DNA of 64,000 bases from Halodesulfovibrio spirochaetisodalis (GCF_001672295.1 NZ_JXMS01000014.1:1-64000); one strand, 5' to 3'; shown: positions 17,274 to 26,712, counted from the stretch's first letter. The notes: generated by a model not told the origin, from the letters alone. Numbers and translations are program-made.

Positions 17274-19121
17274 TTACTTGGATTCAGCAGCCTTCTTTTT
17301 CTTGCCTGCGAGGCGATGGCGGTTTTGAGCAGAAAGGATGTTCTTACGCAGGCGGATGGACTCCGGTGTTACCTCGACACACTCATCTTCTGTGATGAAG
17401 TGGATAGCGCGTTCAAGCGTCATCGGGCGTACAGGGGTAAGGATAACAGCGTCGTCTTTACCGGATGCACGAACGTTTGTGAGTTTTTTACCCTTACAAG
17501 GGTTTACGTCAAGATCGTTGTCACGGTTGTGTTCGCCGATAACCATGCCCTCGTATACAGGCAGGCCTGCATCGATGAAAATTTCACCGCGTGGCTCAAG
17601 GTTAAAGAGAGCGTAGGCAACAGACTGACCAGCACGGTCACATACGAGAGAGCCAGTGTGACGGGTAGGGAACTCTCCACGGTATTCTTCGTAACCAGCA
17701 AACAGGGAGTTCATGATGCCAGTACCTTTAGTGTCGGTGAGAAACTCGTCACGGTAGCCGATAAGGCCACGGGAAGGAATAGAGAATTCCATACGTACGC
17801 GACCGGTACCGTTGTTTACGAGGTTTGTCATGCGACCTTTACGGGCGGAAAGTTTTTCAGTCACTACGCCCATGAATACATCATCACAGTCGATGAAAAG
17901 TTTTTCTGTAGGCTCAGAAAGTTTTCCATCGATTTCTTTGAAAATAACTTCTGGACGACCGATGGTGAGTTCGAACCCTTCACGGCGCATCTGTTCAACA
18001 AGAATAGCCATCTGGAATTCGCCACGACCTTTAACGATGAAACTGTCGCGTTCTTCACTATCTTCAACGCGAATAGCAACGTTGAGCATTGTTTCGCGGT
18101 TCAGGCGCTCACGGATTTTACTGGACTGAACGTGTTTACCTTCAGTGCCGGCAAGCGGTGAGGAGTTAATGCTGAAGCGCATAGAAACTGTTGGTTCGTC
18201 AACGTTGATACGAGTAAGCGCTTTTGGTGCTTCTTTTGTACAGATGGTGTCGCCGATTTTAACATCTTCGATACCGGAAATTACAACAATGTCACCCGGG
18301 TTGGCTTTGCTTGCTTCAGCAAGTTTCAGTCCCTGATATGTCTGGATTTTAGACACACGCAGGTTGCGCGGAGTATTATCAGCGCCGACACATGCAAGCT
18401 GGTCGTTGCTCTGGATACTGCCGTGGAACACGCGGCCTACTGCAAGACGACCAAGGTAGTCTGAGTAGGAAAGGTCTGCCACAAGCATCTGGAACGGCTG
18501 ATCTGGGTCGTATTTAGGGCCCGGAACTTCAGAAAGAATAGTTTCAAACAGTGGTGTAAGGTCTTTCTGTTCTTCTTCAGGAGACGTCATGGCAACGCCG
18601 TCACGACCTACTGCGTACAGTACAGGGAATTCGAGCTGGTCGTCGTTTGCTTCCAGATCGATGAAAAGGTCGTATACTTCATCGAGTACTTCATCGATGC
18701 GTGCATCAGGGCGGTCAATTTTGTTGATTACAACAATAACTTTGAGACCTGCTTCGAGTGTCTTTTTCAGAACAAAGCGAGTCTGCGGAAGTGGACCCTC
18801 GGATGCGTCGACGAGCAGGATTGCACCGTCAGCCATAGTGAGGGAACGTTCAACCTCACCGCCGAAGTCGGCGTGACCCGGAGTATCGATGATATTAATT
18901 TTTGTTCCCTGCCAGGAAACAGCACAGTTTTTAGCAGCAATGGTAATGCCACGCTCGCGTTCGAGATCCATGCTGTCCATTACACGGTCATCTACTTCCT
19001 GATTTTCACGGAAGATGCCGCCCTGCTTAAACATAGCGTCAACAAGGGTGGTTTTACCATGGTCAACGTGCGCGATGATCGCAACGTTACGAATTGCATC
19101 GTTATGAGTAGTCTGAGTCAC
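17274..19121 (-). CDS. typA: Ribosome-associated translational GTPase TypA/BipA
   Basis: A 615-residue GTPase related to EF-G that acts in ribosome assembly and stress adaptation. The P-loop AHVDHGKTTLVDAMF (about 16-30) is followed by RERGITIAAKN (switch II region), DTPGHADFGGEVER and NKIDRPDA, then the EF-G-like and TypA-specific C-terminal domains (PSRGLIGYRDEFLTDTKGTG). The start is GTG, backed by AAGGAATT upstream. The end is Lys/Ala-rich. Its own terminator lies just downstream. Confidence 0.97.
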   Translation of the reverse strand: MTQTTHNDAIRNVAIIAHVDHGKTTLVDAMFKQGGIFRENQEVDDRVMDSMDLERERGITIAAKNCAVSWQGTKINIIDTPGHADFGGEVERSLTMADGAILLVDASEGPLPQTRFVLKKTLEAGLKVIVVINKIDRPDARIDEVLDEVYDLFIDLEANDDQLEFPVLYAVGRDGVAMTSPEEEQKDLTPLFETILSEVPGPKYDPDQPFQMLVADLSYSDYLGRLAVGRVFHGSIQSNDQLACVGADNTPRNLRVSKIQTYQGLKLAEASKANPGDIVVISGIEDVKIGDTICTKEAPKALTRINVDEPTVSMRFSINSSPLAGTEGKHVQSSKIRERLNRETMLNVAIRVEDSEERDSFIVKGRGEFQMAILVEQMRREGFELTIGRPEVIFKEIDGKLSEPTEKLFIDCDDVFMGVVTEKLSARKGRMTNLVNNGTGRVRMEFSIPSRGLIGYRDEFLTDTKGTGIMNSLFAGYEEYRGEFPTRHTGSLVCDRAGQSVAYALFNLEPRGEIFIDAGLPVYEGMVIGEHNRDNDLDVNPCKGKKLTNVRASGKDDAVILTPVRPMTLERAIHFITEDECVEVTPESIRLRKNILSAQNRHRLAGKKKKAAESK

Positions 19122-19464
19122 AGATAATTCCTTATATAATGCAAAAGTTCTTTTGTTGCTGCTGGTTTTGTGCGGCTGGGAAAACTTTCGCGGTTATGCG
19201 TTGTGTCGGTGGCATATACCCAAGTGAGGGAAAGGGCAAGCACTCATAAGAGGGTTTTTACGTAATGTACCATGCAGAAAGGGGCAAAGCACGTAAAATA
19301 GAGCACCGTAAGCTCTCTTGGAGAAAATAGAGCTTACGGTGTTTTTTTATTCATGGACACAACGAACTAATGAAACCGCACGATGTTCCGATAAGCAGGG
19401 TGAAGAATCAGTTAGATCCAGTGGGCATTGTAAAGAAATGTGCCTGCCGGAATCGAAGCTGCAT
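19122..19464. other. Intergenic region between typA and PNP gene
   Basis: A 343-base gap. Nearest typA it should hold the minus-strand typA promoter. It also has one strong hairpin at 19301-19350. I see no gene or tRNA. Confidence 0.5.
19301..19350. terminator. Hairpin with T-run on the plus strand, between two minus-strand genes
   Basis: CACCGTAAGCTCT and AGAGCTTACGGTG pair over 13 bases around a 12-base loop. The plus strand then has TTTTTTTAT, an ideal plus-strand terminator. Read on the minus strand the tail is CTCTATTTTACG, less regular. It may still end PNP transcription, but its best orientation points away from both neighbours. Confidence 0.6.
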
Positions 19465-20292
19465 CTAGCACTGTTTGGCAATAACGCCTTGTAGCAGTGC
19501 AGAAAGGTTGGCACCAGCTTTGCTAGCAGTTCGGATAATTTCGTCAAGCGGAACATCTTGCATGCAGTCAGGAAGGTTTTTGTTTGTCAGGCATGATATG
19601 CCAAGAACTTTTAAACCGAGATGACGTGCGGCAATAACTTCCATAACGGTAGACATTCCGACCGCGTCAGCACCCAGCTGTTTGTACATTCGGGTTTCGG
19701 CAGGAGTTTCCATCTGAGGACCGTGTACTCCGGCATAGATGCCACGCTCAAGACGGATGCCAATTTTAGCTGCTTCTTCCATGGCACAGGCGATCAATTG
19801 CGGGTCATACGCCTGACTCATGTCAGGAAAGCGCGGGCCCCATTCGTCGACATTGCTTCCGGAGAGCGGAGTGCGTCCTGTGAAGTTGATATGGTCGGTA
19901 ATTGCCATGAGTGTTCCGGCATCCCAGTGGGGAATAAGGCAGCCTGCGGCATTGGTGGCAATGTATGTTTCAATGCCGAGCATGGCCATAACACGGACGC
20001 CCATGCTTACTTCTGCAGGTGAGTAGCCCTCGTACAGGTGATTTCTTCCTTGCTGGAGTACTACAGGAACGTCGGCAATTGTGCCGAAAACAAATTGTCC
20101 TGCATGAGATTCCACTGTTGAATGCGGGAAATCAATGATGTCGTTGTAGGAAATTGTTTCGGTGATTGCGACTGTGTTCGCAAAATCACCAAGGCCAGTG
20201 CCCAGAGCTATACCGATTTTAGGATTAAGATCGGTTTTTGCAAGCTCTTTGATTGACTGTACTGCGTTATGTACTTTATTCAAACTTTGCAT
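19465..20292 (-). CDS. Purine nucleoside phosphorylase
   Basis: A 275-residue PNP/MTAP family enzyme that splits purine nucleosides with phosphate. Signatures are IALGTGLGDF, the phosphate-site RNHLYEGYSPAEV, NAAGCLIPHWDAGTLMAITDHINFTGRTPL, YAGVHGPQMETPAETRMYKQLGADAVGMSTVMEVIAARHLGLKVLGISCLTN, all characteristic of the trimeric PNP class (PunA/DeoD-II type) rather than hexameric DeoD. It stands alone on the minus strand, divergent from motA by 120 bases. Confidence 0.93.
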   Translation of the reverse strand: MQSLNKVHNAVQSIKELAKTDLNPKIGIALGTGLGDFANTVAITETISYNDIIDFPHSTVESHAGQFVFGTIADVPVVLQQGRNHLYEGYSPAEVSMGVRVMAMLGIETYIATNAAGCLIPHWDAGTLMAITDHINFTGRTPLSGSNVDEWGPRFPDMSQAYDPQLIACAMEEAAKIGIRLERGIYAGVHGPQMETPAETRMYKQLGADAVGMSTVMEVIAARHLGLKVLGISCLTNKNLPDCMQDVPLDEIIRTASKAGANLSALLQGVIAKQC

Positions 20293-20412
20293 AACCTGCT
20301 ATACCTATTGTAGATTGTAGGGAGAACATGCCCCGTAATGGGTTTGACGGAGCATGATGCAGTTACATTTTGTGATAATTATACGAACCCGCCTGTTACA
20401 TAGGTTTAATAT

Positions 20413-21171
20413 ATGGATATTGCAACTCTTCTCGGGGTCGTTGTTGGTTTTGCTCTTGTTACTGGCGCCATTTTTATGGGGGGAAGTGTTGGTGACTTCA
20501 TTAACATACCGGGAGCAATGATTGTATTCGGTGGTTCCGGTGCAGCTATATTTGTAACTTTTCCTTTAGAGGAAGTGGCATTCGCTATCGGAAGTGTAGT
20601 GAGAGTGTTTGCCTCCCGACGTACTAAGCCTGCCGAAGTTGTTAACACAATGGTACGCATTGCTGAAATCAGTCGCCGTGAAGGTCTGGTTGCACTTGAA
20701 AATATTAAAAGTGAAAGTCCGCTGCTCAAAAAAGCATGTCAGCTTATTGCTGATAATGCTGATCCAGATATTATCCACGACACATTAAAAATTGAAATTT
20801 TATCAATGAAACGCAGGCAAAATATTGCCATAGCAGTTTTTAACAGGCTGGGTGCTGTTGCACCTGCTTTCGGGATGATCGGTACTCTTATCGGTCTGGT
20901 TCAGATGCTTGCTCATCTGGATGACCCTTCCAGTATTGGTCCTGCAATGGCTGTTGCGCTTTTGACAACATTCTACGGTGCGTTGCTTGCTAACCTGCTC
21001 TTCCTTCCAATGGCTGGTAAGCTTAAAGCGCGAACTCTTCAGGAAGAGATTCAGCTGAATGTTATTTTTGAGGGTGCAAAGTGTATTCTTGAAAACAACA
21101 ACCCTCGATTAGTATACGAAAAATTGAGCTCATTCATTCCACCGGAGGACAGAAAAGATGTTCGACGATAG
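20413..21171 (+). CDS. motA: Flagellar motor stator protein MotA
   Basis: A 252-residue inner-membrane stator subunit of the MotA/TolQ/ExbB family. Four hydrophobic helices are visible: about 2-20, 34-52, 150-170 (VAPAFGMIGTLIGLVQML) and 180-202 (AVALLTTFYGALLANLLFLP). Between them lies a charged cytoplasmic loop (RVFASRRTKPAEVV and onward). The GMIGTLIG stretch and following Pro are typical of the ion channel. The last 14 bases overlap motB. The upstream ribosome site is weak. Confidence 0.95.
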   Translation: MDIATLLGVVVGFALVTGAIFMGGSVGDFINIPGAMIVFGGSGAAIFVTFPLEEVAFAIGSVVRVFASRRTKPAEVVNTMVRIAEISRREGLVALENIKSESPLLKKACQLIADNADPDIIHDTLKIEILSMKRRQNIAIAVFNRLGAVAPAFGMIGTLIGLVQMLAHLDDPSSIGPAMAVALLTTFYGALLANLLFLPMAGKLKARTLQEEIQLNVIFEGAKCILENNNPRLVYEKLSSFIPPEDRKDVRR

Positions 21172-21895
21172 AGATGAATATGTTGATGAAGAGATTGCAG
21201 ACGAAGCGCAAGGAGACACTTGGATTACGACTTTTGCGGATATGGTAACCCTGCTTCTTGCATTCTTTGTACTCCTTTTTTCCATGTCTGTTATTGATGA
21301 AAAGCAATTTACAGATTCGTTTTTAACTGTTCGGCAGGTTTTTGGTGGGGATGACCAGAACTTGCTGACAACAAAAGTGCGACAGGATGATTCCGCAATT
21401 TTGGAATCTGTCCGCTTACAAAAACAGCTTATCGAAGCGCAGCGTCAGGTATATTCTGATATGCGTACCTACCTTAACAAGAAGGGGCTTGAGGGGCAGA
21501 TCGGGGCTGTTTTTGATGAAGGTGTAATTACACTTCGTCTTCCTGCTGCGGCTATGTTTGAAAACGGCAAAGTGACGTTAAGCAGCGAAGGCTACAGGTT
21601 GTTAGAGGAAATGCGCCAGTTATTTTTGAAGAATAAAGCTCAGGTTATCAACATCAAAGGGTACACTGATGATTTGCAACCGAGCCCTTCAAGCAGATAC
21701 AGAGATAACTGGGAAATATCAGCATTGCGTGCAGTCAATGTTCTGCGTTACTATATTGAGCATGGCATTGAGCCACAGCGGTTGACAGCAACCGGGCTTG
21801 GTGACCTTGATCCGCTCATGCCTAACATTAATGAAGCGAACAGAGCGCAGAACCGACGAGTTGAATTTGTTTTTGAAAGACGGGTGGGCAAGTAG
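21158..21895 (+). CDS. motB: Flagellar motor stator protein MotB
   Basis: A 245-residue stator subunit. A short acidic cytoplasmic end precedes the single membrane helix TTFADMVTLLLAFFVLLFSMSV, which holds the ion-binding Asp. The C-terminal OmpA-like peptidoglycan-binding domain has IKGYTDDLQPSPSSRYRDNWEISALRAVNVLRY and NRAQNRRVEFVF. GGAGG within the end of motA drives translation, and the overlap implies coupled synthesis of the MotA/MotB complex. The PilZ gene begins two bases after its stop. Confidence 0.95.
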   Translation: MFDDRDEYVDEEIADEAQGDTWITTFADMVTLLLAFFVLLFSMSVIDEKQFTDSFLTVRQVFGGDDQNLLTTKVRQDDSAILESVRLQKQLIEAQRQVYSDMRTYLNKKGLEGQIGAVFDEGVITLRLPAAAMFENGKVTLSSEGYRLLEEMRQLFLKNKAQVINIKGYTDDLQPSPSSRYRDNWEISALRAVNVLRYYIEHGIEPQRLTATGLGDLDPLMPNINEANRAQNRRVEFVFERRVGK

Positions 21896-21897
21896 CC

Positions 21898-22281
21898 ATG
21901 AGTAATCTTGAATTTACTATGCCAACAAATGGTAATGAGCGTCGCAGAGCTTTTAGAGCAAAGGCGTACGGTGTGTCTGTAACCTTTGATGAGCAAAATG
22001 TGACTTGCGATATTCTGGACGTCAGTGTAACAGGGTTCGCGATAAAAAATGACTTAGCATTCTTAAGAGAGGGCTCTGAACACTCAATTTCTATCAATGT
22101 TGCAGGGAAGAGCTATCTTTCCGATCTTACTTGTAGAGTGGTCAGAATACTTGATAATGGGATAATTGGCTGCGATTTCCGCACTCTTGATCGCAGACAG
22201 GAAGCACGGCTTGACCGGCTTGTGCTTGAGTTACAAAAGCGAATGATCGCTAAGAAAAAAGAAAAATCTGCAACTGAGTAG
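21898..22281 (+). CDS. PilZ-domain protein, likely c-di-GMP effector
   Basis: A 127-residue single PilZ domain. The c-di-GMP motifs are ERRRAFR near residue 14 (RxxxR), LDVSVTGFAI around 40 (D-x-S-x-x-G) and GCDFRTLDRRQEARLDRLV near the end. It follows motB by two bases and probably shares its transcript, so a role adjusting stator or flagellar output in response to c-di-GMP is a reasonable inference, as with YcgR. It lacks the YcgR N-terminal domain. The C terminus is Lys-rich. Confidence 0.88.
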   Translation: MSNLEFTMPTNGNERRRAFRAKAYGVSVTFDEQNVTCDILDVSVTGFAIKNDLAFLREGSEHSISINVAGKSYLSDLTCRVVRILDNGIIGCDFRTLDRRQEARLDRLVLELQKRMIAKKKEKSATE

Positions 22282-22304
22282 GTTGCAAAAATCGAGGGTA
22301 ATAC

Positions 22305-23723
22305 GTGCAGAATACAAACCACAAGGTACTGGTGGCGAACAGAGGGGAGATTGCCATCCGTATCATGCAGGCTTGTCAAAAGCTTGGTTTAGGTTTTGTC
22401 TGCGTTTACACCGCAGAAGATAGTGCTTCTGGTCATGTTCGCATGGCCAAAGAGCACGGGGGCGAAAAAAGCCTCTATCGTGTTTCTTCTTATCAGGATG
22501 CAAACGAACTGTTAGCTGTGGCTGATGAATCAGGTGCGACTGCTATTCATCCGGGCTATGGCTTTTTTGCAGAAGATTATCGTTTTGCACGCCGTGTAAC
22601 GCAGCGCGAAAATAAACTTATTTTTATCGGTCCTTCATGGAGAATTATTCGTGAACTGGGCGATAAAATTAATACTAAGCGTCTTGCGCGAAGCTTGGAA
22701 GTACCTACCGTGCCGGGCTCTGACCGTCCGGTTTACGATGAACTTGAAGCAGAAAAGATTGCTCGTCAGCTTTTCGAGTTTCAGGAAGAACAGGGCATTG
22801 AACGCCCTATGGTACTTGTAAAAGCATCCGCAGGTGGTGGCGGCATGGGTATTGAAGAGGTATATGATATTGACCTCTTTAAATCTGTGTACCGTCGTAT
22901 CCGCAGCTATTCTCTTCGTCAGTTCAGCGACGAAGGTGTGCTTATTGAACAGCGCATCAAAGACTTCAACCACTTGGAAGTACAGATCGTGTCCGACCGT
23001 ACTGGAAAAAATCCAGTACATTTTGGCACACGTAACTGCTCTATCCAGTCTACCGGTCTTCAAAAACGCCTTGAAATCGCCCCGGGTTTTGACCCTAGCT
23101 CCATTAACTACACATTCGACGCCCAGAAAGTTCTGGACGATATTACCGAATACTCTCTCGCTATGGCGCGCAAGGTTGGTTACGATAACGTAGGCACATG
23201 GGAGTGGATTGTGACCCGCGACGGTCGCCCGTTCCTCATGGAAGTAAACACACGTATTCAGGTTGAGAACGGTGTGTCTGCTATGATTTCCCGCGTTAAC
23301 GGACAGGCTGGTGTAGACCTTATTGCAGAGCAGATCCGCGTTGGTTTGGGAGAACCTCTTGGGTACACTCAGGATGCCGTCACCTTCGAAGGTGTTGGTA
23401 TTGAGTACCGCCTTATTGCTGAAAACCCTGAGATGAAATTTACTCCATGGGTTGGACGCATTGAGGATTTCGGTTGGGATAAACACGAATGGCTTCAGAT
23501 GCACACACATGTTCCGACAGATGTTGCATACGATATTCCGACCGAGTTTGACCCGAACCTTGCCCTTGCTATTATCTGGGGTAAGGACCTGTCTGAGGTA
23601 AAAAAACACGGTAAGGAATTCTTGGATGAATTGCGTCTTACAGGTCGCAATCAGGGTGAGGAATCACTCAAGTCCAATGTTAACTTCCTGCGCATTAAGA
23701 CTGACGAAATCCTTAAGTTTTAG
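22305..23723 (+). CDS. Biotin carboxylase subunit of acyl-CoA/acetyl-CoA carboxylase
   Basis: A 472-residue ATP-grasp enzyme that carboxylates biotin with ATP and bicarbonate. It has VLVANRGEIAIRIMQAC at the N terminus, IHPGYGFFAED, MVLVKASAGGGGMGIEEV (ATP loop) and FLMEVNTRIQVENGVSAMISRVNG. The last normally reads LQVEHPVTE; here the HPVTE part is NGVSA while the catalytic E-x-N-x-R is kept. The start is GTG with GAGGG upstream. It heads a run of genes with the carboxyltransferase and carrier-like protein. Confidence 0.92.
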   Translation: MQNTNHKVLVANRGEIAIRIMQACQKLGLGFVCVYTAEDSASGHVRMAKEHGGEKSLYRVSSYQDANELLAVADESGATAIHPGYGFFAEDYRFARRVTQRENKLIFIGPSWRIIRELGDKINTKRLARSLEVPTVPGSDRPVYDELEAEKIARQLFEFQEEQGIERPMVLVKASAGGGGMGIEEVYDIDLFKSVYRRIRSYSLRQFSDEGVLIEQRIKDFNHLEVQIVSDRTGKNPVHFGTRNCSIQSTGLQKRLEIAPGFDPSSINYTFDAQKVLDDITEYSLAMARKVGYDNVGTWEWIVTRDGRPFLMEVNTRIQVENGVSAMISRVNGQAGVDLIAEQIRVGLGEPLGYTQDAVTFEGVGIEYRLIAENPEMKFTPWVGRIEDFGWDKHEWLQMHTHVPTDVAYDIPTEFDPNLALAIIWGKDLSEVKKHGKEFLDELRLTGRNQGEESLKSNVNFLRIKTDEILKF

Positions 23724-23785
23724 TGCACATCCGGAACGCTCAGTAAAGCATTATCAACCCCGCCTAGCGGCGCGGGGGAGAATAT

Positions 23786-26047
23786 ATGGATACCGAAAAG
23801 AGAACACAGCATTTAACCGAACGTCTTACGTACATCAAAGACATATTCGGTGATAAGCAGCAGGAAAATATCCGTCTGCTTGAATCAAAACTTGAAGAGT
23901 TCATGCAGCGCGAGAACGGCTTGTCAAATGATGACAAGTTTGCAGCTCTCGTGACGCTTGAAGATCTTTTTGGTTTTGTAGAACGCAATCTTGAAAATGA
24001 ACTTACCGCGATGGACAAGGTGCGCATTGTGCGTCACTCACAGCGTATCTGCCTTCGTGATATCTTAGAAAACGTATACGATAACTACACCGAAATCGGT
24101 GGTAAGGACGAAAACAGCATTGACCCGTCAATGCTGATTGCTCGTGCGTACATTACTCGTCGCAGCGGTAAGCGTGTCTACCATCAGCCGGTTATGGTTA
24201 TTGGTCAGGAAAAAGGTCACGGCGAAGAGTTCCGTAACGGTGGCTCTGTAAAACCATGGGGTAATGCTAAGGCGTTGCACTACATGAAGGTTGCCGAAAC
24301 CGAGAACATTCCTGTGCACACATTTGTTTTCACACCGGGCTCATACCCGATTGAAGACGCTCCGGGCGCAGCACAGCAGATTGCTAAGAACCTGTATGAA
24401 ATGGCAGCACTCAGTGTACCTGTTGTATCCATCTTCTCTGAAGGCGGATCTGGCGGTGCAGAAGCTATTGGCCTTGGCGACAGCCGTCTGATGCTTTCAC
24501 ACGGGTACTACTCTGTTATTTCTCCTGAAGGTGCGGCTGCTATTGAGGGTCGTATCCGTGGTGGAGAGCGCGCTGGCTCTGAACTTGTAGAAAAATGCGC
24601 ACATCAGCTTAAAATCACTGCTGATGATAACGTGCGCATGGGCTACATTGATCACAAAATTCAGGAGCCTGCCCTTGGTGCACGTCCGTACCATTATGAC
24701 TTCTTCCGCAGTCTGCGTCAGGAAGTTATCCGTGCAACTGATGAAGTTGTATTGAACGTAAAAGGATTTTCTCCTTTCCGTGCAATGGCGCTTCGTCGTC
24801 GCAAAGGCAAGTCCATTGAAGATCTTGATCTCGAGAACATTCATGTACGCTGGAGCCTGAGCAAAAAGGCTCGTGCTCGTCTTATCGCCAAGCGTCACGC
24901 GAAGTTTAATAAACTCTCCAAATCTGCTTTCATCGATCGCCGTCCGGTACATCGCCGCGTGGCAGCATGGTTCGTAGAAAAAGGTTGGGATACTTACTCC
25001 TACTTTAAATACGATCTGTGGCGTTCACATCAGAAAAAACTGATGTACGCAGTAGAAGAGGTGGATGCGGAAGCCCGTGTTTTGATGGATAAAGTGAAAG
25101 CCCCTTGGAAAAAAATTACCAAGGCAATTCCTGCCAACACTTCCAAAGCTGACAAAGAGAAAGAACTTACAATGCTTTCTCAGTGGGACGAGGAAGATCA
25201 GGGCAAAGGGCAGTGGAGCTACATTTCTCCACGTGCTAAAGATGACCGTGCGATCACATGTCCGAATGCAGATACTCATGGTTGTCAGGACCTTTGGGCA
25301 CCTGACCTCTTTGGTGAGTACGCTGGCGTGTGTAACAGTTGTGGCCACCACTTCCCTATGGAATACCAGTGGTACATGCACAATATCTTTGATCCGGGCT
25401 CTATCTTTGAGTTTAATACCGAAGTAGAATCTGCTAACCCGCTTGGTTTTGAGGGCTTTGACCTTAAGCTTGAGCAGGCAAAAAATAAAACCGGTCTTAA
25501 ATCTTCCTGCACGACCTTTGAGGCACGTATTAACAACGTTAAAGTTGTTGTTGCGACCCTCATTGCACCGTTCCGCGGTGGTACTGTGGGTGCTGCAGAA
25601 GGTGAAAAGTTTATTCAGGCTGCAGAACGTGCGAAGAAGAAACGCTTCCCGTTCATCAGTTATGTTCACGGCACTGCCGGTATTCGTATTCAGGAAGGTG
25701 TTAACGGCGTAATTCAGATGCCTCGATGTACAATGGCTGTTCGCCGTTACATCGATGCTGGTGGTCTGTATCTCGTATTGTACGACACTAACTCTTATGC
25801 AGGTCCGCTTGCGAGTTTCCTTGGTTGTTCTCCGTACCAGTTTGCAATCCGTTCTTCTAACATCGGTTTTGCAGGTCCTGGTGTAATTAAAGAGACAACT
25901 GGTATGGATATTCCACCAGATTACCATCGTGCACAGAAGGCGCTCAGCCGTGGTCACATCCAGGGTATCTGGGACCGTCGTGATTCCCGACATAATTTAT
26001 CTCAGGCACTCATGACGATGGGCGGCCGTAACCTTTACTACCGTTAG
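23786..26047 (+). CDS. Fused acetyl-CoA carboxylase carboxyltransferase (alpha-beta)
   Basis: A 753-residue fusion of two crotonase-fold carboxyltransferase domains. The N-terminal half resembles AccA (GSVKPWGNAKALHYMKVAE, EGGSGGAEAIGLGDSRLM, YSVISPEGAAAIEGRI). A linker leads to a zinc finger with Cys at 492, 500, 516 and 519 (CPNADTHGC to CNSCG) and then an AccD-like half (TTFEARINNVKVVVATL, SYVHGTAGIRIQEGVNGVIQM, IGFAGPGVIKETTGMDIPP). It transfers carboxyl from biotin to acetyl-CoA to give malonyl-CoA. The alpha-then-beta order in one chain is unlike the separate E. coli subunits. GGGGGAG precedes the ATG. Confidence 0.92.
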   Translation: MDTEKRTQHLTERLTYIKDIFGDKQQENIRLLESKLEEFMQRENGLSNDDKFAALVTLEDLFGFVERNLENELTAMDKVRIVRHSQRICLRDILENVYDNYTEIGGKDENSIDPSMLIARAYITRRSGKRVYHQPVMVIGQEKGHGEEFRNGGSVKPWGNAKALHYMKVAETENIPVHTFVFTPGSYPIEDAPGAAQQIAKNLYEMAALSVPVVSIFSEGGSGGAEAIGLGDSRLMLSHGYYSVISPEGAAAIEGRIRGGERAGSELVEKCAHQLKITADDNVRMGYIDHKIQEPALGARPYHYDFFRSLRQEVIRATDEVVLNVKGFSPFRAMALRRRKGKSIEDLDLENIHVRWSLSKKARARLIAKRHAKFNKLSKSAFIDRRPVHRRVAAWFVEKGWDTYSYFKYDLWRSHQKKLMYAVEEVDAEARVLMDKVKAPWKKITKAIPANTSKADKEKELTMLSQWDEEDQGKGQWSYISPRAKDDRAITCPNADTHGCQDLWAPDLFGEYAGVCNSCGHHFPMEYQWYMHNIFDPGSIFEFNTEVESANPLGFEGFDLKLEQAKNKTGLKSSCTTFEARINNVKVVVATLIAPFRGGTVGAAEGEKFIQAAERAKKKRFPFISYVHGTAGIRIQEGVNGVIQMPRCTMAVRRYIDAGGLYLVLYDTNSYAGPLASFLGCSPYQFAIRSSNIGFAGPGVIKETTGMDIPPDYHRAQKALSRGHIQGIWDRRDSRHNLSQALMTMGGRNLYYR

Positions 26048-26059
26048 TGGAGGCTTTAG

Positions 26060-26710
26060 ATGCTCGACATTACAAAACTTCTTGAAGAGATTAAAGCTTC
26101 TCCGTACGAAGAGCTTGTTATTACAGCTCCTCACACCGGCGTAGTATCCTTTGGTTCTGTCAAAGAGGGCGACCGTGTTATCGGAGCAACAGGTACTTGG
26201 AATGAAATTCCGGGTACTCCTCTTGCTACCTTGCAGCGTGAGCGTAATGATAAAATTATTCGCGCTACCCAAAAAGGTGTTGTGGAAAAAATCTACACTG
26301 AGCTTGAAGGCACATTTGTAGAAGCAGGCACTGAACTAGTTCGCCTGCGTCACTTCCTTTCCAAGGAAGAAGTCCTCAGCATTATTCTTAAAAAAGCCTT
26401 ATACTTGTTTGAAGCTCCTGAACGTGCAAAATACTATTTTGCACCTGAAGTGGATAGCAAGATTAAAAGTTCCGGTTCTCAGAGTGTGACAGTGCACGAT
26501 GGAATGGAACTGTTTATCATGTCCCGCATGAAGCGTGAGGCACCGCTCAACTATTCTGGACCTGACGGCGTAATCTACTCCGTCTACTTCCAGCATAACG
26601 AGAACATTGACTCAGGTGCTCCGCTTATCGGTGTATGTCCGCCGGATCAGCTTGCTCTTATTGAAGACGTAGTTGTCCGCGTACAGACCGAGTGGACTGA
26701 ACAGGAGTAA
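26060..26710 (+). CDS. Biotinyl/lipoyl-like carrier protein of the carboxylase cluster
   Basis: A 216-residue protein with two regions resembling the biotinyl fold. The first (about 18-95) has ITAPHTGVVSFGSVKEGDRV and ATQKGVVEKIYTELEGTFVEAGTELVRL. The second (about 143-195) has MELFIMSRMKREAPL, then GVIYSVYFQHNENIDSGAPLIGV. The only candidate biotin-accepting lysine is K158 in RMKRE; the usual A/V-M-K-M/L is not met. It begins 12 bases after the carboxyltransferase with GGAGG, so it is very probably the carrier of this complex. Whether it is biotinylated cannot be told from sequence alone. Confidence 0.78.
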   Translation: MLDITKLLEEIKASPYEELVITAPHTGVVSFGSVKEGDRVIGATGTWNEIPGTPLATLQRERNDKIIRATQKGVVEKIYTELEGTFVEAGTELVRLRHFLSKEEVLSIILKKALYLFEAPERAKYYFAPEVDSKIKSSGSQSVTVHDGMELFIMSRMKREAPLNYSGPDGVIYSVYFQHNENIDSGAPLIGVCPPDQLALIEDVVVRVQTEWTEQE

Positions 26711-26712
26711 GC

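Noticed and set aside
22635-23609. 324-codon minus-strand frame opposite biotin carboxylase
   Set aside because: It is a shadow of a well-conserved gene on the other strand with no supporting start signal.
25025-25993. 322-codon minus-strand frame opposite the carboxyltransferase gene
   Set aside because: It is antisense to clear conserved AccD motifs and its product has no recognisable features.
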